Positions 31,727 to 40,268 are shown, counted from the first letter of the stretch. The stretch: DNA of 44,279 nucleotides from Candidatus Thorarchaeota archaeon (GCA_003345555.1 PRDJ01000012.1:1-44279); one strand, 5' to 3'. Notes: generated by a model from the sequence alone, not told the origin. Numbers and translations: made by a program.

Positions 31727-33523
31727 CTATCCGCCTCCCTGAGGAGCAAATAGGTATCTCGTCGTAAACAAAAGATAGCCAGTGACGAGTGCGGTAAGTG
31801 CGGATGCCCACAGAGATAAAGATAGTAAGAACCGATAACCATCGTAGTGCCCTGCTATGAGAGGGTACTGTAGAATCTCATAGAATGCCGCGTAAAACAC
31901 CCCCACTCCGACAGCCGCGAAAACCAGTAACCCAATGGCCGCCAGAGTCTTCAAGACGTGAAGACTGCTTGTCATCAGCTCAAGTCGTTGCGATATGCTG
32001 CTTGGGGCTGCTGCGAGAGGAGAACCTATCTTCATCATGCGATTAACAGGGAGTATTGGAGCGATGCTGCAGACGATTTGGAGTGCTGCACCCCAAGTCA
32101 ACGCCGGTGCAAGCTGATAGGTCAGGCCACCAACTGACAAGACGATGGATCCCCCTCCGATTGCGACGCAACCCAATAGGACCAATCCACCGCCTATTCC
32201 TATGCCAGCAATAGAGTACTTCCGGTTTGACCAAGAAGATATCTTGTAGAAGTATAGTAGCAGCCCGAAGACGGCTATTGCAGCTCCGGTCGCAATTGCT
32301 AGCCGGTCCACAAGAAGCACCATCCCAAACAGAAGGGAGGCCGTCGCCAAGGACACTAGATCATTGGACCTGAAGTGACGTTTCAGAGCACTCCTTTTCC
32401 GTCTGAGAGGAAAGACGGAGGCCACGACCAATCCAAGGGATAAGAACAGGTTGAAGTTCGCTACATGTGTCACGAATTCTAGGCCTCCGGTAGATGCGAA
32501 GAATGCCATCAGAACGGATGCCGTGATTGTGGCTATTGTTGGGACACCAATGCCATGAGTGCGGCAGAACAGGTCAGGCAGGAGGCCGTCCTTGCTCATA
32601 GCGAACATGACTCGCGTGGTTGCCAAGATTGCAATGTTCACGCTAGTTAGAGTTGCTGCGACGCCAATCACGGCAATGAGAACTTCCCCACCCACTCCTA
32701 GGATTCGCTGTCCCAGAAGCACCAGCGGTGATGTCGACTCTGAGAGTGCCGTCGCGCCCAAGACGCCGACGGCAGCCAGCACAATGACTACGTACATCAA
32801 GATACAGATGAGTACGCTCATCAGAGTTGCACTAGGAAGATCCCTCCGGGGGCGCTTCGCCTCGCCGCTTATGTTGGCGATTGTTTCAAAGCCAAAGTAT
32901 GCCACAAACAGAAATGCAGTTGCCTGCAGTGTCCCGGTCCACCCGAGAGGCATGAAAGGAGACATATTACCTGGCGAGAATGAGAATATCGACCCCCCAA
33001 CCAGAATCGCGAGGCCGGCGATGAGGCACAGCACAAGCAACATCTGTATTTCGCCGGATTCTTTCATCCCTTTCAGATTAATCACGGCGAATACAGCTAT
33101 GACCAGAAGAGCAACGACAATATTAGCCAAGCCAGACAATCCAATTACCGGACCAATGACGAATGCGAAACCCAAGGCACTCAGGCTTCCGTAAACCACG
33201 TTCGCGAAGAGGAACAACCAGCCGCATAGAAAGGCCAGCGGCCCGCCATATGCCTTCTTGGCGAAGGTATAGCCGCCTCCGCTCTCGGGGAATGTCGACG
33301 AGAGCTCTGCATAGCTCATGCCAATCGGTATAGTCAGTATGCCGGAAAGAAGGATTGCCAAGACTATTGAGGGCCCAGCCATTCCGGCTGCAGGACCTAA
33401 GGACACAAAGAGAGGTGCCCCGATCGTGCCGCCGACGCCTATTGCCACGAGGGTTTTCTTGTCCACGCGCTTGGGCAAGTCGACGGTTCTATCTTCTGTG
33501 ACCGCCGTCATTTTGAGGTCCAT
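31727..33523 (-). CDS. APC superfamily amino acid permease
   Basis: 598 residues, with about fourteen hydrophobic helices. Helix 1 carries the unwound-helix motif GVGGTIGAPLFVSLGPAAG, characteristic of amino acid-polyamine-organocation transporters; the PIGMSYAELSSTFPESGGGYTFAKKAYG segment that follows is the conserved helix 2 region. Helix 6 has FLFVAYFGFETIANISGEAKRP, also typical. The last ~150 residues add a further membrane region beyond the usual twelve-helix core. Probable function is uptake or exchange of amino acids. The ATG at 33523 could be leaderless: a TATA-like stretch (about 33549-33560, minus strand) is ~26-37 bases upstream. It is co-transcribed with the coiled-coil membrane protein and divergent from GAPDH. 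Confidence 0.92.
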   Translation of the reverse strand: MDLKMTAVTEDRTVDLPKRVDKKTLVAIGVGGTIGAPLFVSLGPAAGMAGPSIVLAILLSGILTIPIGMSYAELSSTFPESGGGYTFAKKAYGGPLAFLCGWLFLFANVVYGSLSALGFAFVIGPVIGLSGLANIVVALLVIAVFAVINLKGMKESGEIQMLLVLCLIAGLAILVGGSIFSFSPGNMSPFMPLGWTGTLQATAFLFVAYFGFETIANISGEAKRPRRDLPSATLMSVLICILMYVVIVLAAVGVLGATALSESTSPLVLLGQRILGVGGEVLIAVIGVAATLTSVNIAILATTRVMFAMSKDGLLPDLFCRTHGIGVPTIATITASVLMAFFASTGGLEFVTHVANFNLFLSLGLVVASVFPLRRKRSALKRHFRSNDLVSLATASLLFGMVLLVDRLAIATGAAIAVFGLLLYFYKISSWSNRKYSIAGIGIGGGLVLLGCVAIGGGSIVLSVGGLTYQLAPALTWGAALQIVCSIAPILPVNRMMKIGSPLAAAPSSISQRLELMTSSLHVLKTLAAIGLLVFAAVGVGVFYAAFYEILQYPLIAGHYDGYRFLLSLSLWASALTALVTGYLLFTTRYLFAPQGGG

Positions 33524-33652
33524 TCAGGCCTTTCAGCGTTAATAAGCCTATAGAAAAAACGAGTTTCGCGCCTCTGTCAAACCCTTTCATGTGCGGAGTC
33601 AAACACAAATCTCGTCACACCAAAACTGCCGTTCTGTATTCACTGCGTAAGA

Positions 33653-33675
33653 GATATAGCAGAGGTCCAAGACCT
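33653..33675 (+). promoter_or_regulatory. TATA element and inverted repeat upstream of GAPDH
   Basis: GATATAG (33653-33659) is a TATA-like element about 50 bases before the GAPDH ATG. Immediately after it lies the perfect inverted repeat AGGTC-CAA-GACCT (33663-33675), between TATA and the expected start site near 33680, the usual place for an archaeal repressor operator. Confidence 0.45.
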
Positions 33676-33704
33676 GTGTGCTAAGTAATTAGAGGTGCGT
33701 TGGA

Positions 33705-34703
33705 ATGGCACGTGTTGCTATCAATGGTTTTGGGCGGACTGGACGCCAATTCATGCGTCAAGTCCTGGCAAAGAAGAACTTGGAAGTCGTCGCTATCAAC
33801 GACCTGACGGATGCAAAGACCTTGGCCCACCTGTTCAAGTACGATACGGCCATGCGTCAGTTCAACGGCACGGTCACTGCGACGAAAGATGGCATTGTAA
33901 TCAATGGCAAGGAAATCAAGATCCTATCCGAGAAGGACCCTACGAAGTTGCCTTGGAAGCAGATGGCTATCGACATTGTCATTGAATCGACTGGAGTCTT
34001 CAGGGACACTGCTGATTGTCAGAAGCACGTTGCGGCAGGAGCCAAGAAAGTCATCCTGACTGCACCAGCAAAGGGAGAAATGCCGACCTTTGTCATGGGA
34101 GTGAACGAGTCAACCTACGATCCTGCAAAGCACCACATCGTATCAAATGCGTCTTGCACAACGAACTGCCTAGCACCCATGGTGAAGATTGTTGATGAGG
34201 CCTTTGCAATTGTCAAAGGCATGATGACGACAGTACATGCTGTAACAAATGATCAAAGACTGCTCGACCTCCAGCACACCGACTTGAGAAGAGCCAGAGC
34301 AGCAGCATGGAACATAGTGCCCACATCAACTGGAGCAGCTAAGGCCATTGGTTTGGTGTATCCCAAGGCAAAAGACAAGATGAATGGTATAGCAATCAGG
34401 GTGCCAGTGCTGGATGTCTCGCTTACAGACCTGAGCGTCGTTGTCCAGAAACCAGCCACAGTCGAAACAGTCAATGCGGCATTCAAGAAGGCAGCCGACG
34501 GAGCAATGAAGCCGTACCTGCGCTACACTGACGAGGAGCTCGTCTCATCCGACTTCATAGGAGACACGCACTCGTGCATCTTCGACTCATTGCAGACGAT
34601 GATTGTCGGCGATATGGTAAAGGTGCTCGGCTGGTACGACAACGAATTAGGCTATTCCACGAGGTTGACTGACCTCGCGAGCTTCATGGCACAGAAGCTG
34701 TAG
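33705..34703 (+). CDS. gap: Glyceraldehyde-3-phosphate dehydrogenase, class I (bacterial/eukaryotic type)
   Basis: 332 residues. Reversible oxidation and phosphorylation of glyceraldehyde-3-phosphate. The N-terminus ARVAINGFGRTGRQ is the Rossmann dinucleotide-binding motif, with Asn-Asp at the end of strand 2 (VVAINDLTD), suggesting NAD preference. The catalytic motif SNASCTTNCLAP (catalytic first Cys about residue 151), the HAVTNDQ segment with the catalytic His and the C-terminal WYDNELGYSTRL are intact. Archaea usually carry the distinct archaeal-type GAPDH, so a class I enzyme points to transfer from bacteria or a dual-enzyme arrangement. GAGGTG about 9 bases before the ATG serves as ribosome-binding site. 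A terminator follows. Confidence 0.95.
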   Translation: MARVAINGFGRTGRQFMRQVLAKKNLEVVAINDLTDAKTLAHLFKYDTAMRQFNGTVTATKDGIVINGKEIKILSEKDPTKLPWKQMAIDIVIESTGVFRDTADCQKHVAAGAKKVILTAPAKGEMPTFVMGVNESTYDPAKHHIVSNASCTTNCLAPMVKIVDEAFAIVKGMMTTVHAVTNDQRLLDLQHTDLRRARAAAWNIVPTSTGAAKAIGLVYPKAKDKMNGIAIRVPVLDVSLTDLSVVVQKPATVETVNAAFKKAADGAMKPYLRYTDEELVSSDFIGDTHSCIFDSLQTMIVGDMVKVLGWYDNELGYSTRLTDLASFMAQKL

Positions 34704-34726
34704 TGGTTTTGAGAACGCTCTGAACG

Positions 34727-34752
34727 GGAGGCCGCCTTTATCGCGGCCCCCT
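34727..34752 (+). terminator. Terminator-like hairpin after GAPDH
   Basis: GGCCGC (34730-34735) and GCGGCC (34743-34748) form a perfect stem around a seven-base loop. The stem extends outward, after one mismatch, by GGG against CCT. A weak pyrimidine-rich stretch follows. It separates GAPDH from the citrate-synthase-like gene. Confidence 0.55.
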
Positions 34753-34813
34753 GCTCTAGTCTGTCTTGTTTCGTTCATCGCTTGATTGTCAGGTGCAGAA
34801 CAGGTAGCTGATT

Positions 34814-35836
34814 ATGCCGGCGCATTATCCCATCAGTCAAATCGATCCAGTCAAAGGACAGCTGCTGTTCAGAGGAGCAGATGCCACAGTACTTGCCGGG
34901 AAGGAGAGCTTCGAGAGCGTTTTGCATCTGTTGATTCATGGTCGTTTGCCTGGAAAGGAACAGCTCAACATGTTGACGGCGCTGATGAGAAACTACAGGT
35001 TTCACGGTCCCGACGTAATGGATTCTCAGCCGCACGAGTGGAAGTCAAACGAGGAAACTCATCTCATGGTGTTGGCAAGTCAGTTGGAGGACTACGCCGA
35101 AAGGTTCGACTTTGATGTCTACGAATCCCTCATCTTCTTCGTGACTCTGACACCGATGGTCATTACATCTCAATGGCGTTTAGCGCATGGTGAGAAGACG
35201 ATCTCTCCTCGGAACGATTTCGGGCAAGCAGCTAACCTACTTCGGATGCTGGGAAATCAAACGGATCAGGAGTTGGTAAGAGACTTTGAAACCTGTCTTA
35301 TTCTTCATATGGATGATCCACAGAACCCTTCTCTCAATGCTTTGGAAGAGAAGATGAAATCCGGTGCCTCTCCATCAGAGTCGCTTATCGCCGCGCTGAA
35401 CGAACATTCGAAGCCGCTGCATCACGGTGCTGGATGGGAAGCATTCAAGACCATCAGCGCAATCCATGACCCAGCTGACGTTCCGGAGATGCTCGCAGAT
35501 AGAATGGACCGCGGTGACCGGATATTCGGCCTCGGTCATCGAGTATACCGAACCATAGATCCAAGAGCCGATGTCATGAGAGAGATGCTACGTCGGAGGA
35601 CGGCGGGCACTCCTCAAGAGTCGCTCTTCCAAGTCATCGAGGCTATAGCGACTGAGGGGAGTCGGTTGATCATGGAACGCAAGGGCCTCACCGTGTACCC
35701 CAACATTGACCTATACAATGCTGCGGTCTACTCGGTGCTTGGCGTACCCGCGGAACTCAACACACAGATGTTCGCCATTTCCCGTGTGTGTGGCTGGACA
35801 GCTCACATTCTGGAACTCCTTAGGACTCGGGGCTAG
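34814..35836 (+). CDS. Citrate-synthase family protein with altered binding residues
   Basis: 340 residues, shorter than the ~370-380 of archaeal citrate synthases. The fold is clear: ISQIDPVKGQLLFRGAD at the N-terminus, then the catalytic elements His in KPLHHGAG, His in FGLGHRVYRTIDPRA and Asp in YPNIDLYN, equivalent to pig His274, His320 and Asp375. Two things differ. The oxaloacetate-binding His of the usual ADHEFNAS-like motif (pig His238) is Asp here (HMDDPQNPS) at exactly the usual 35-residue distance from the next His. The chain also ends at AHILELLRTRG, before the segment that carries the final substrate-binding Arg. It may be a citrate/2-methylcitrate synthase variant or an enzyme with another acyl-CoA/oxoacid substrate. 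Start supported by CAGGTAG upstream. Confidence 0.85.
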   Translation: MPAHYPISQIDPVKGQLLFRGADATVLAGKESFESVLHLLIHGRLPGKEQLNMLTALMRNYRFHGPDVMDSQPHEWKSNEETHLMVLASQLEDYAERFDFDVYESLIFFVTLTPMVITSQWRLAHGEKTISPRNDFGQAANLLRMLGNQTDQELVRDFETCLILHMDDPQNPSLNALEEKMKSGASPSESLIAALNEHSKPLHHGAGWEAFKTISAIHDPADVPEMLADRMDRGDRIFGLGHRVYRTIDPRADVMREMLRRRTAGTPQESLFQVIEAIATEGSRLIMERKGLTVYPNIDLYNAAVYSVLGVPAELNTQMFAISRVCGWTAHILELLRTRG

Positions 35837-35865
35837 AGCAAAGAAGACCAGACAGGAGTCAATTC

Positions 35866-36762
35866 TCACTTCAAGCCCCATGTCGATACCGCATCAACCG
35901 CGGCTTTTCTCTCCGCAGCAGTAAGCGATTGGATTGGCGGTCGACATTCTCCACCAACAAGCCCCAGGTAATCCATCATGGCTTTCACGACTGGCACGTT
36001 GTTCGCAGTTGCCTTGCCCTCTCTCAGGTTCTCAAACGGTGTGATTAGTGCATGGACTTTCATTGCCTCGGCGTAGTCATTTCGTTTGAGCGCATCGAAC
36101 ATCCGCTGAGAAACTCTTGGAGCGAAGTTACCGAGCCCGGTCGTGAACCCTTCAGCCCCGGCCAGCCAGAAGAATGGAGCAAATCTCTCAGCAGTGCCGC
36201 ATGACCATATGACACGTTTACCAAGTGTCTGGATGCTGTAAGCGAAGTCGACCACTCGTCCGAAAGCGTATTTAACACCGACGACGTTCCTGTGATTGAT
36301 GAGTTCCTTGAGAACGGCATCAGTAAGCAGCGGCCCTCTCTTGTATAGCGTAACACCGATCTTGGCCGCATCCAGTATCCTTCGATAGTAGCCCACGATT
36401 CCCTCTTCCGAGCTAAAGACATGCTGAGGATAGAGTATCATCACACCCTCTGCGCCCATTGATTCCGCATGCTTGGTCATGCTGATAGCTGTCGTCACGC
36501 TGTTGCCCACACCGGGCATGACAAGCATCTTGCCCGAACACGCCTCGGTTGTGGCTTTGACCACTTGGCCCCACTCTGCTTCTGAAAGCGAGTAGAACTC
36601 TCCTGTGTTCCCGCAAGGTATGACAAGACGGACGCCGTTCTTCTTCAGGTGCGACATGTTAGTTGATATGCCGTTGATATCAACCTGAGACAGGTCCGTG
36701 CTGAACGGTGTGGCAGTGGTCACGCAATAACCGCGAAGAGCATCTTGAAGGGCTTCGAACAT
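35866..36762 (-). CDS. DapA/N-acetylneuraminate-lyase superfamily aldolase or dehydratase
   Basis: 298 residues, a TIM-barrel Schiff-base lyase. The GNTGEFYSLSEAEW segment corresponds to the conserved GTTGE motif that binds the pyruvyl carboxylate. The Schiff-base Lys is in NVVGVKYA and the upstream catalytic Tyr is probably in VTLYKRGP, where true DapA has YYNVPGRT. That change makes dihydrodipicolinate synthase unlikely and fits a sugar-acid or other 2-oxoacid lyase/dehydratase of the superfamily. The ATG at 36762 is preferred to the upstream open frame because GGAGTGAG, overlapping the stop of the upstream hydrolase gene, is the only ribosome-binding site. It is the last gene of a minus-strand set with a C45-like hydrolase and an MFS transporter. 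Confidence 0.88.
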   Translation of the reverse strand: MFEALQDALRGYCVTTATPFSTDLSQVDINGISTNMSHLKKNGVRLVIPCGNTGEFYSLSEAEWGQVVKATTEACSGKMLVMPGVGNSVTTAISMTKHAESMGAEGVMILYPQHVFSSEEGIVGYYRRILDAAKIGVTLYKRGPLLTDAVLKELINHRNVVGVKYAFGRVVDFAYSIQTLGKRVIWSCGTAERFAPFFWLAGAEGFTTGLGNFAPRVSQRMFDALKRNDYAEAMKVHALITPFENLREGKATANNVPVVKAMMDYLGLVGGECRPPIQSLTAAERKAAVDAVSTWGLK

Positions 36763-36778
36763 GTTGTGACACTCACTC

Positions 36779-37624
36779 CTATGGGAAGTCCTTGATAATT
36801 CTCTCCTTGTCCCGCGAGGAGAGGTCGAAATCAATGGCGATTTCTTTGTACGGGTTCGAGCACGGGTTTCCTCGAGCCACGTGCATCTTGAAGGAGAGCT
36901 TCTTGGGACCGATTCTGTGCATCTCGATTATGTATGAATATGTGGTCTCGCCCATCAGAGCATTGTCGCGAATCCTAGCCGCTCTGTGCCGGCATATTGA
37001 GTCGAAACCCCTACTGTCGCTATGAGTACTCAGTATCGCTGTCATGTCACGCAGCGAGGAAGCGGACTCGAGCATCTTGGTCGCCATTTGATGTCTCTTT
37101 TCACTTGTAGGTAGCGGCCCACCAGCTTCACGTTCCTCCTTTGACGCCTTGAGCACGACATCCTTTGTGGGGAGCTTCATGTGATGGTTGGCACGCGTTA
37201 TACTCCTTGGGTTTCTCTCTAGCTCACACACGCCCTCGCCGATTTCAATTGCACCCACGCCTTCGAGTGTACCGACGACGAAGTTGCACCATTGGTAGCG
37301 CTTGCCGCTCCGAAGTGAGTCGGATACCATATCATGGGCCTTGTCCACCGTCTTTGCTTTCCTAAGTATCTCTTCGAGAAGGAAGTCGTAGGCATCTGCT
37401 TGCTTAATCAAAACCGTGGAACTGCAGGCTGCTAGACCCCACTTGTTAACGCCGATAGAAACGCCGGCCTTCGTACCGGTCCCGATGTTTACTCCGGAGA
37501 CTGCAAACAGGGTATCGTCAAACAATGCGGAGTCCCTGAAATCCTCATATACCAAGTCCCGATTCTTGAGCAGGAACAGCCCATCACCAACTCTCTTGGC
37601 GGCTATTGTGCAACCGTCTGACAT
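36779..37624 (-). CDS. C45-type Ntn amidohydrolase (acyl-CoA:6-APA acyltransferase-like)
   Basis: 281 residues of the N-terminal-nucleophile hydrolase superfamily (C45/choloylglycine hydrolase-like, AAT). The nucleophile is probably Cys5 in MSDGCTIAA: cleavage of the Gly4-Cys5 bond would expose it. Other family features are LLKNRDL, where Asn-Arg-Asp shape the active site, and VNKWGLAACSSTVL. These enzymes hydrolyse or transfer acyl groups on linear amides or small peptides. No signal peptide, so it acts in the cytoplasm. It follows an MFS transporter gene by 76 bases and precedes the DapA-like gene by 16 bases, so the three probably take up and break down one compound. Substrate unknown. Confidence 0.82.
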   Translation of the reverse strand: MSDGCTIAAKRVGDGLFLLKNRDLVYEDFRDSALFDDTLFAVSGVNIGTGTKAGVSIGVNKWGLAACSSTVLIKQADAYDFLLEEILRKAKTVDKAHDMVSDSLRSGKRYQWCNFVVGTLEGVGAIEIGEGVCELERNPRSITRANHHMKLPTKDVVLKASKEEREAGGPLPTSEKRHQMATKMLESASSLRDMTAILSTHSDSRGFDSICRHRAARIRDNALMGETTYSYIIEMHRIGPKKLSFKMHVARGNPCSNPYKEIAIDFDLSSRDKERIIKDFP

Positions 37625-37700
37625 GTACGCGCTGCTCTCCTCTCTGGCATTTGTACCTGATGGTCATGGCTCATCCATCGACTGCTCGCGTCTTCATCGG

Positions 37701-38930
37701 TCAGCTTCCGCTAGAAACCGGATCGTCAGATGTTGTCGGCGTGATAATAGCGGCCTCTTCTTTCTGTCGTGCTTGCTTCTCCACCTTGAAGAGCGTTGCA
37801 CAGACAACCATTGCAGCAAGATTGAACACAAGAGTAACCCATGCCAAAGGCTGAAAACGATAGAAAACCAACTCGGCGAACAGACCTCCGACAATCGGAC
37901 CTAGCGCATTCCCTGCGTTCTGTGCACCATTGACAATGCCCATGGCGCTACCACGTTCCTCATCTCTGGACATTCGAGCTGCAAAAGAATAGCCTCCGGT
38001 TTGGGCAAGAGCATAGATGGGTAGCATGTAGAGTACTGTTGCAACGAGTGGGTCCGTGGCGAGACCCCACCCGACAGCATATAGGGAGTAGGACACGTAT
38101 GCCGTGAACAGGATAGGAACGGCGCCATGCTTGTCAACAAGCTTCCCAATGAAGCCCGTGATAAGGACTGCAGCAAGGGTTGCGCCAGAGTTGGCATAAC
38201 CAACGTATGTCGCATTGCCGACTAGTTCGTCCACAATCACAATCGCCATCACGAACGATGTGGCATAGATACCTATCGTGCTGAGGGAAACGGCAAGAGC
38301 AAGCCTTGCCATCCCGGGTTTCCTAATCATCGTCCTAAACCTGACCTTCGTACGGACCCCCGGCTGGACAACGGGCAGATCTTTGACGAGGGCGGCGCTC
38401 AAGCCTACGGCGATAATACAAATGGCCGCAGATATTCTGAACAAGGTGTACATGCCGAGGGGATCGTGAAGAATACCACTGACCAATGCTCCAAAGAACC
38501 ACCCAGCTGACTGAACGACCATGAAGAACCCAAGGCGTTCGCCCTTCTTTGTTGTCTTGCTCGTGAGATAGGCTTGGCCTGCAGGGATCGCTGCTGCTGA
38601 AAATGCAGCTCCTGCCATCGCGACCAACACGAACAGAAGAACATTGGTCACAAAGGAATAGAGAAGGAACGTGTAGGAGTACCCTATGAAACCAAGCACC
38701 ATGAATGGTTTCCTCTTTCCAACACGGTCTGACAACGAACCCCAGAAATACACCGCTGCCGTCGTCACCAAAGCTGGAGCGGCCCAGACATAGGCCAAGA
38801 CGAGAGGCGAGGCCTCACCCAAGTCATGTTTCGCAAAGTACGTAATGAACTGCCATGCTATTGCCTGTCCCATGTTCTGACAGCTGTATGCGAGATACAC
38901 TGCTAATCGAGACCGGTCAATCTCAACCAT
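37701..38930 (-). CDS. Major facilitator superfamily transporter (first gene of DapA-like/C45 set)
   Basis: 409 residues with about twelve hydrophobic helices. Motif A between helices 2 and 3 is well preserved (GSLSDRVGKRKPF), the second-half equivalent is GFIGKLVDKHGAV, and a longer helix-6/7 loop carries basic residues (GVRTKVRFRTMIRKPGMARL). The C-terminal ~30 residues are polar. It resembles drug/sugar-type MFS carriers; substrate cannot be assigned, though the downstream hydrolase and lyase genes suggest an organic nutrient. The ATG at 38930 is the start of the hydrophobic coding region. It is divergent from the orphan Opp-type ATPase, with about 100 bp between starts. Confidence 0.88.
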   Translation of the reverse strand: MVEIDRSRLAVYLAYSCQNMGQAIAWQFITYFAKHDLGEASPLVLAYVWAAPALVTTAAVYFWGSLSDRVGKRKPFMVLGFIGYSYTFLLYSFVTNVLLFVLVAMAGAAFSAAAIPAGQAYLTSKTTKKGERLGFFMVVQSAGWFFGALVSGILHDPLGMYTLFRISAAICIIAVGLSAALVKDLPVVQPGVRTKVRFRTMIRKPGMARLALAVSLSTIGIYATSFVMAIVIVDELVGNATYVGYANSGATLAAVLITGFIGKLVDKHGAVPILFTAYVSYSLYAVGWGLATDPLVATVLYMLPIYALAQTGGYSFAARMSRDEERGSAMGIVNGAQNAGNALGPIVGGLFAELVFYRFQPLAWVTLVFNLAAMVVCATLFKVEKQARQKEEAAIITPTTSDDPVSSGS

Positions 38931-39032
38931 GGAATGGCGCCCCTAGCTGGTCGGCGTCCGATTCTCATTAGGTAATAATGTTATGGTGTAACAAGGGTCG
39001 AACAGGGTTCAACAGAGAGCAGCTATTGCGGA

Positions 39033-40208
39033 ATGCGCTGGTCGGAGGGTTCTTCAGTGTTTCAAACTCCGGGCTGTCTTGTGTCCTCTTGCGACAACGA
39101 ACTGGTTCTCCGCATCGAGAATCTCCGAGCATACTACACCTCGAAGAAGGGAATCGTCCGAGCAGTTGATGATGTATCGTTCGATATCAAGAGAGGCGAA
39201 TCAGTTGGACTGTTTGGTGAGTCAGGCTCTGGCAAGACTTCAGTCGCGCTGGCAATCATGGGCGTCTTCGACAGGATGTCGAGATACTATGCCTCTTCTT
39301 CGGGCGACGAAACGACAAGGCACCTTTGGGAGCTTCGTGACCAAGCGAGGAAGAAAGGGCTCACATCATCAGACATGAATGAGGTTCTGCCCGGAGTTGA
39401 GGGGCACATATGGTTCAAGGACAAGGACCTGCTGGCTCTGGATGAAAAGGAGTACAGAAAGATACGGGGCAACGAAATCACGTACGTGCCTCAGGGTTCA
39501 AAGAAGTCGATGAATCCGTACATGACCATCGACTACCAGACAGCTGAGTCCCTATGGGCGCACGACGAGAAGAGGATTCTTCAGGAACGCCAAGTCATCC
39601 GGCGGGTCCTTCAGGCTCTTGACCTCGTTGAGCTTGCTGACGTCGACATCAGGAAGGATTTCAAGCCTACTCAATTCAGTGTTGGAGAAGACCAACGCGT
39701 ACTAATCGCAATGGCTCTGATTACGAAACCTGCTCTCATGATTGCTGATGAGCCTACAACAGGATTGGATTCTGGCGTGCAGCAGAGGGTCCTTGCCGCG
39801 ATCGACCTCGTAAGAAAAGAGCTCAGCACTTCAATGCTGATCATAAGCAATGACCAAAGGCTCATAGAATGGACCACCAATAGAGTTGCCGTCATGTCAG
39901 CAGGGCGAATCATGGAGTTTGGTGAAACCAACAAAGTGCTAAAGTTGCCCGGTCATCCATTCACGAGGGCCTTTGTGATGAGCAACCCAACAATGGAGGC
40001 CCTGCGGCGAATACGAGAAAAGGGATTGGTGATTCGGGGTATACCGGGCAGCCCACCAGATATGACTAGCCCGCCCAGTGGTTGTCGGTTCCATCCTAGG
40101 TGTGAATACATGGTGCCGCTTTGCAGAGAAAAGGTCCCTGACTACAGGGAGGTTGAGCCCGGCCACTGGATTTGTTGTCACAGGTACGAAGAACTGCCAG
40201 AGTTCTGA
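39033..40208 (+). CDS. Orphan oligopeptide-type ABC ATPase with degenerate signature and switch motifs
   Basis: 391 residues, OppD/DppD-like. Walker A (GESGSGKTS) and Walker B with D-loop (MIADEPTTGLD) are intact. The signature LSGGQ/FSGGM has become FSVGE (from Phe215), and the switch histidine of ITHD is Asn273 (IISNDQ). A ~50-residue insertion with a charged helix (about 89-140) lies between Walker A and the Q-loop (YVPQGS). The C-terminal oligopeptide domain with CRFHPRCEYMVPLC is present. No permease or binding-protein gene is adjacent; the nearest complete peptide transporter is 16 kb away. It may pair with a catalytic ATPase as a degenerate half, or have a non-transport role. The ATG at 39033 lacks a ribosome-binding site; a GTG at 39081 is an alternative start. 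Confidence 0.85.
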   Translation: MRWSEGSSVFQTPGCLVSSCDNELVLRIENLRAYYTSKKGIVRAVDDVSFDIKRGESVGLFGESGSGKTSVALAIMGVFDRMSRYYASSSGDETTRHLWELRDQARKKGLTSSDMNEVLPGVEGHIWFKDKDLLALDEKEYRKIRGNEITYVPQGSKKSMNPYMTIDYQTAESLWAHDEKRILQERQVIRRVLQALDLVELADVDIRKDFKPTQFSVGEDQRVLIAMALITKPALMIADEPTTGLDSGVQQRVLAAIDLVRKELSTSMLIISNDQRLIEWTTNRVAVMSAGRIMEFGETNKVLKLPGHPFTRAFVMSNPTMEALRRIREKGLVIRGIPGSPPDMTSPPSGCRFHPRCEYMVPLCREKVPDYREVEPGHWICCHRYEELPEF

Positions 40209-40226
40209 TGTGCTAGAATGAAGAAT

Positions 40227-40259
40227 CTCAGCTCCAGCCATTTCAGGTCCGGAGCTGAG
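40227..40259. terminator. Hairpin between convergent ATPase and PPDK genes
   Basis: Perfect 9-bp inverted repeat CTCAGCTCC (40227-40235) and GGAGCTGAG (40251-40259), loop 15 bases, in the 60-bp gap between two converging stop codons. Probably a bidirectional terminator or 3'-end stabiliser; T-tracts are weak on both sides. Confidence 0.6.
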
Positions 40260-40268
40260 TCTCCGGGA

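Noticed and set aside
32559-33194. 211-codon plus-strand frame inside the APC permease gene
   Set aside because: Antisense to a clear permease; Arg/Thr/Pro-rich shadow composition without domains.
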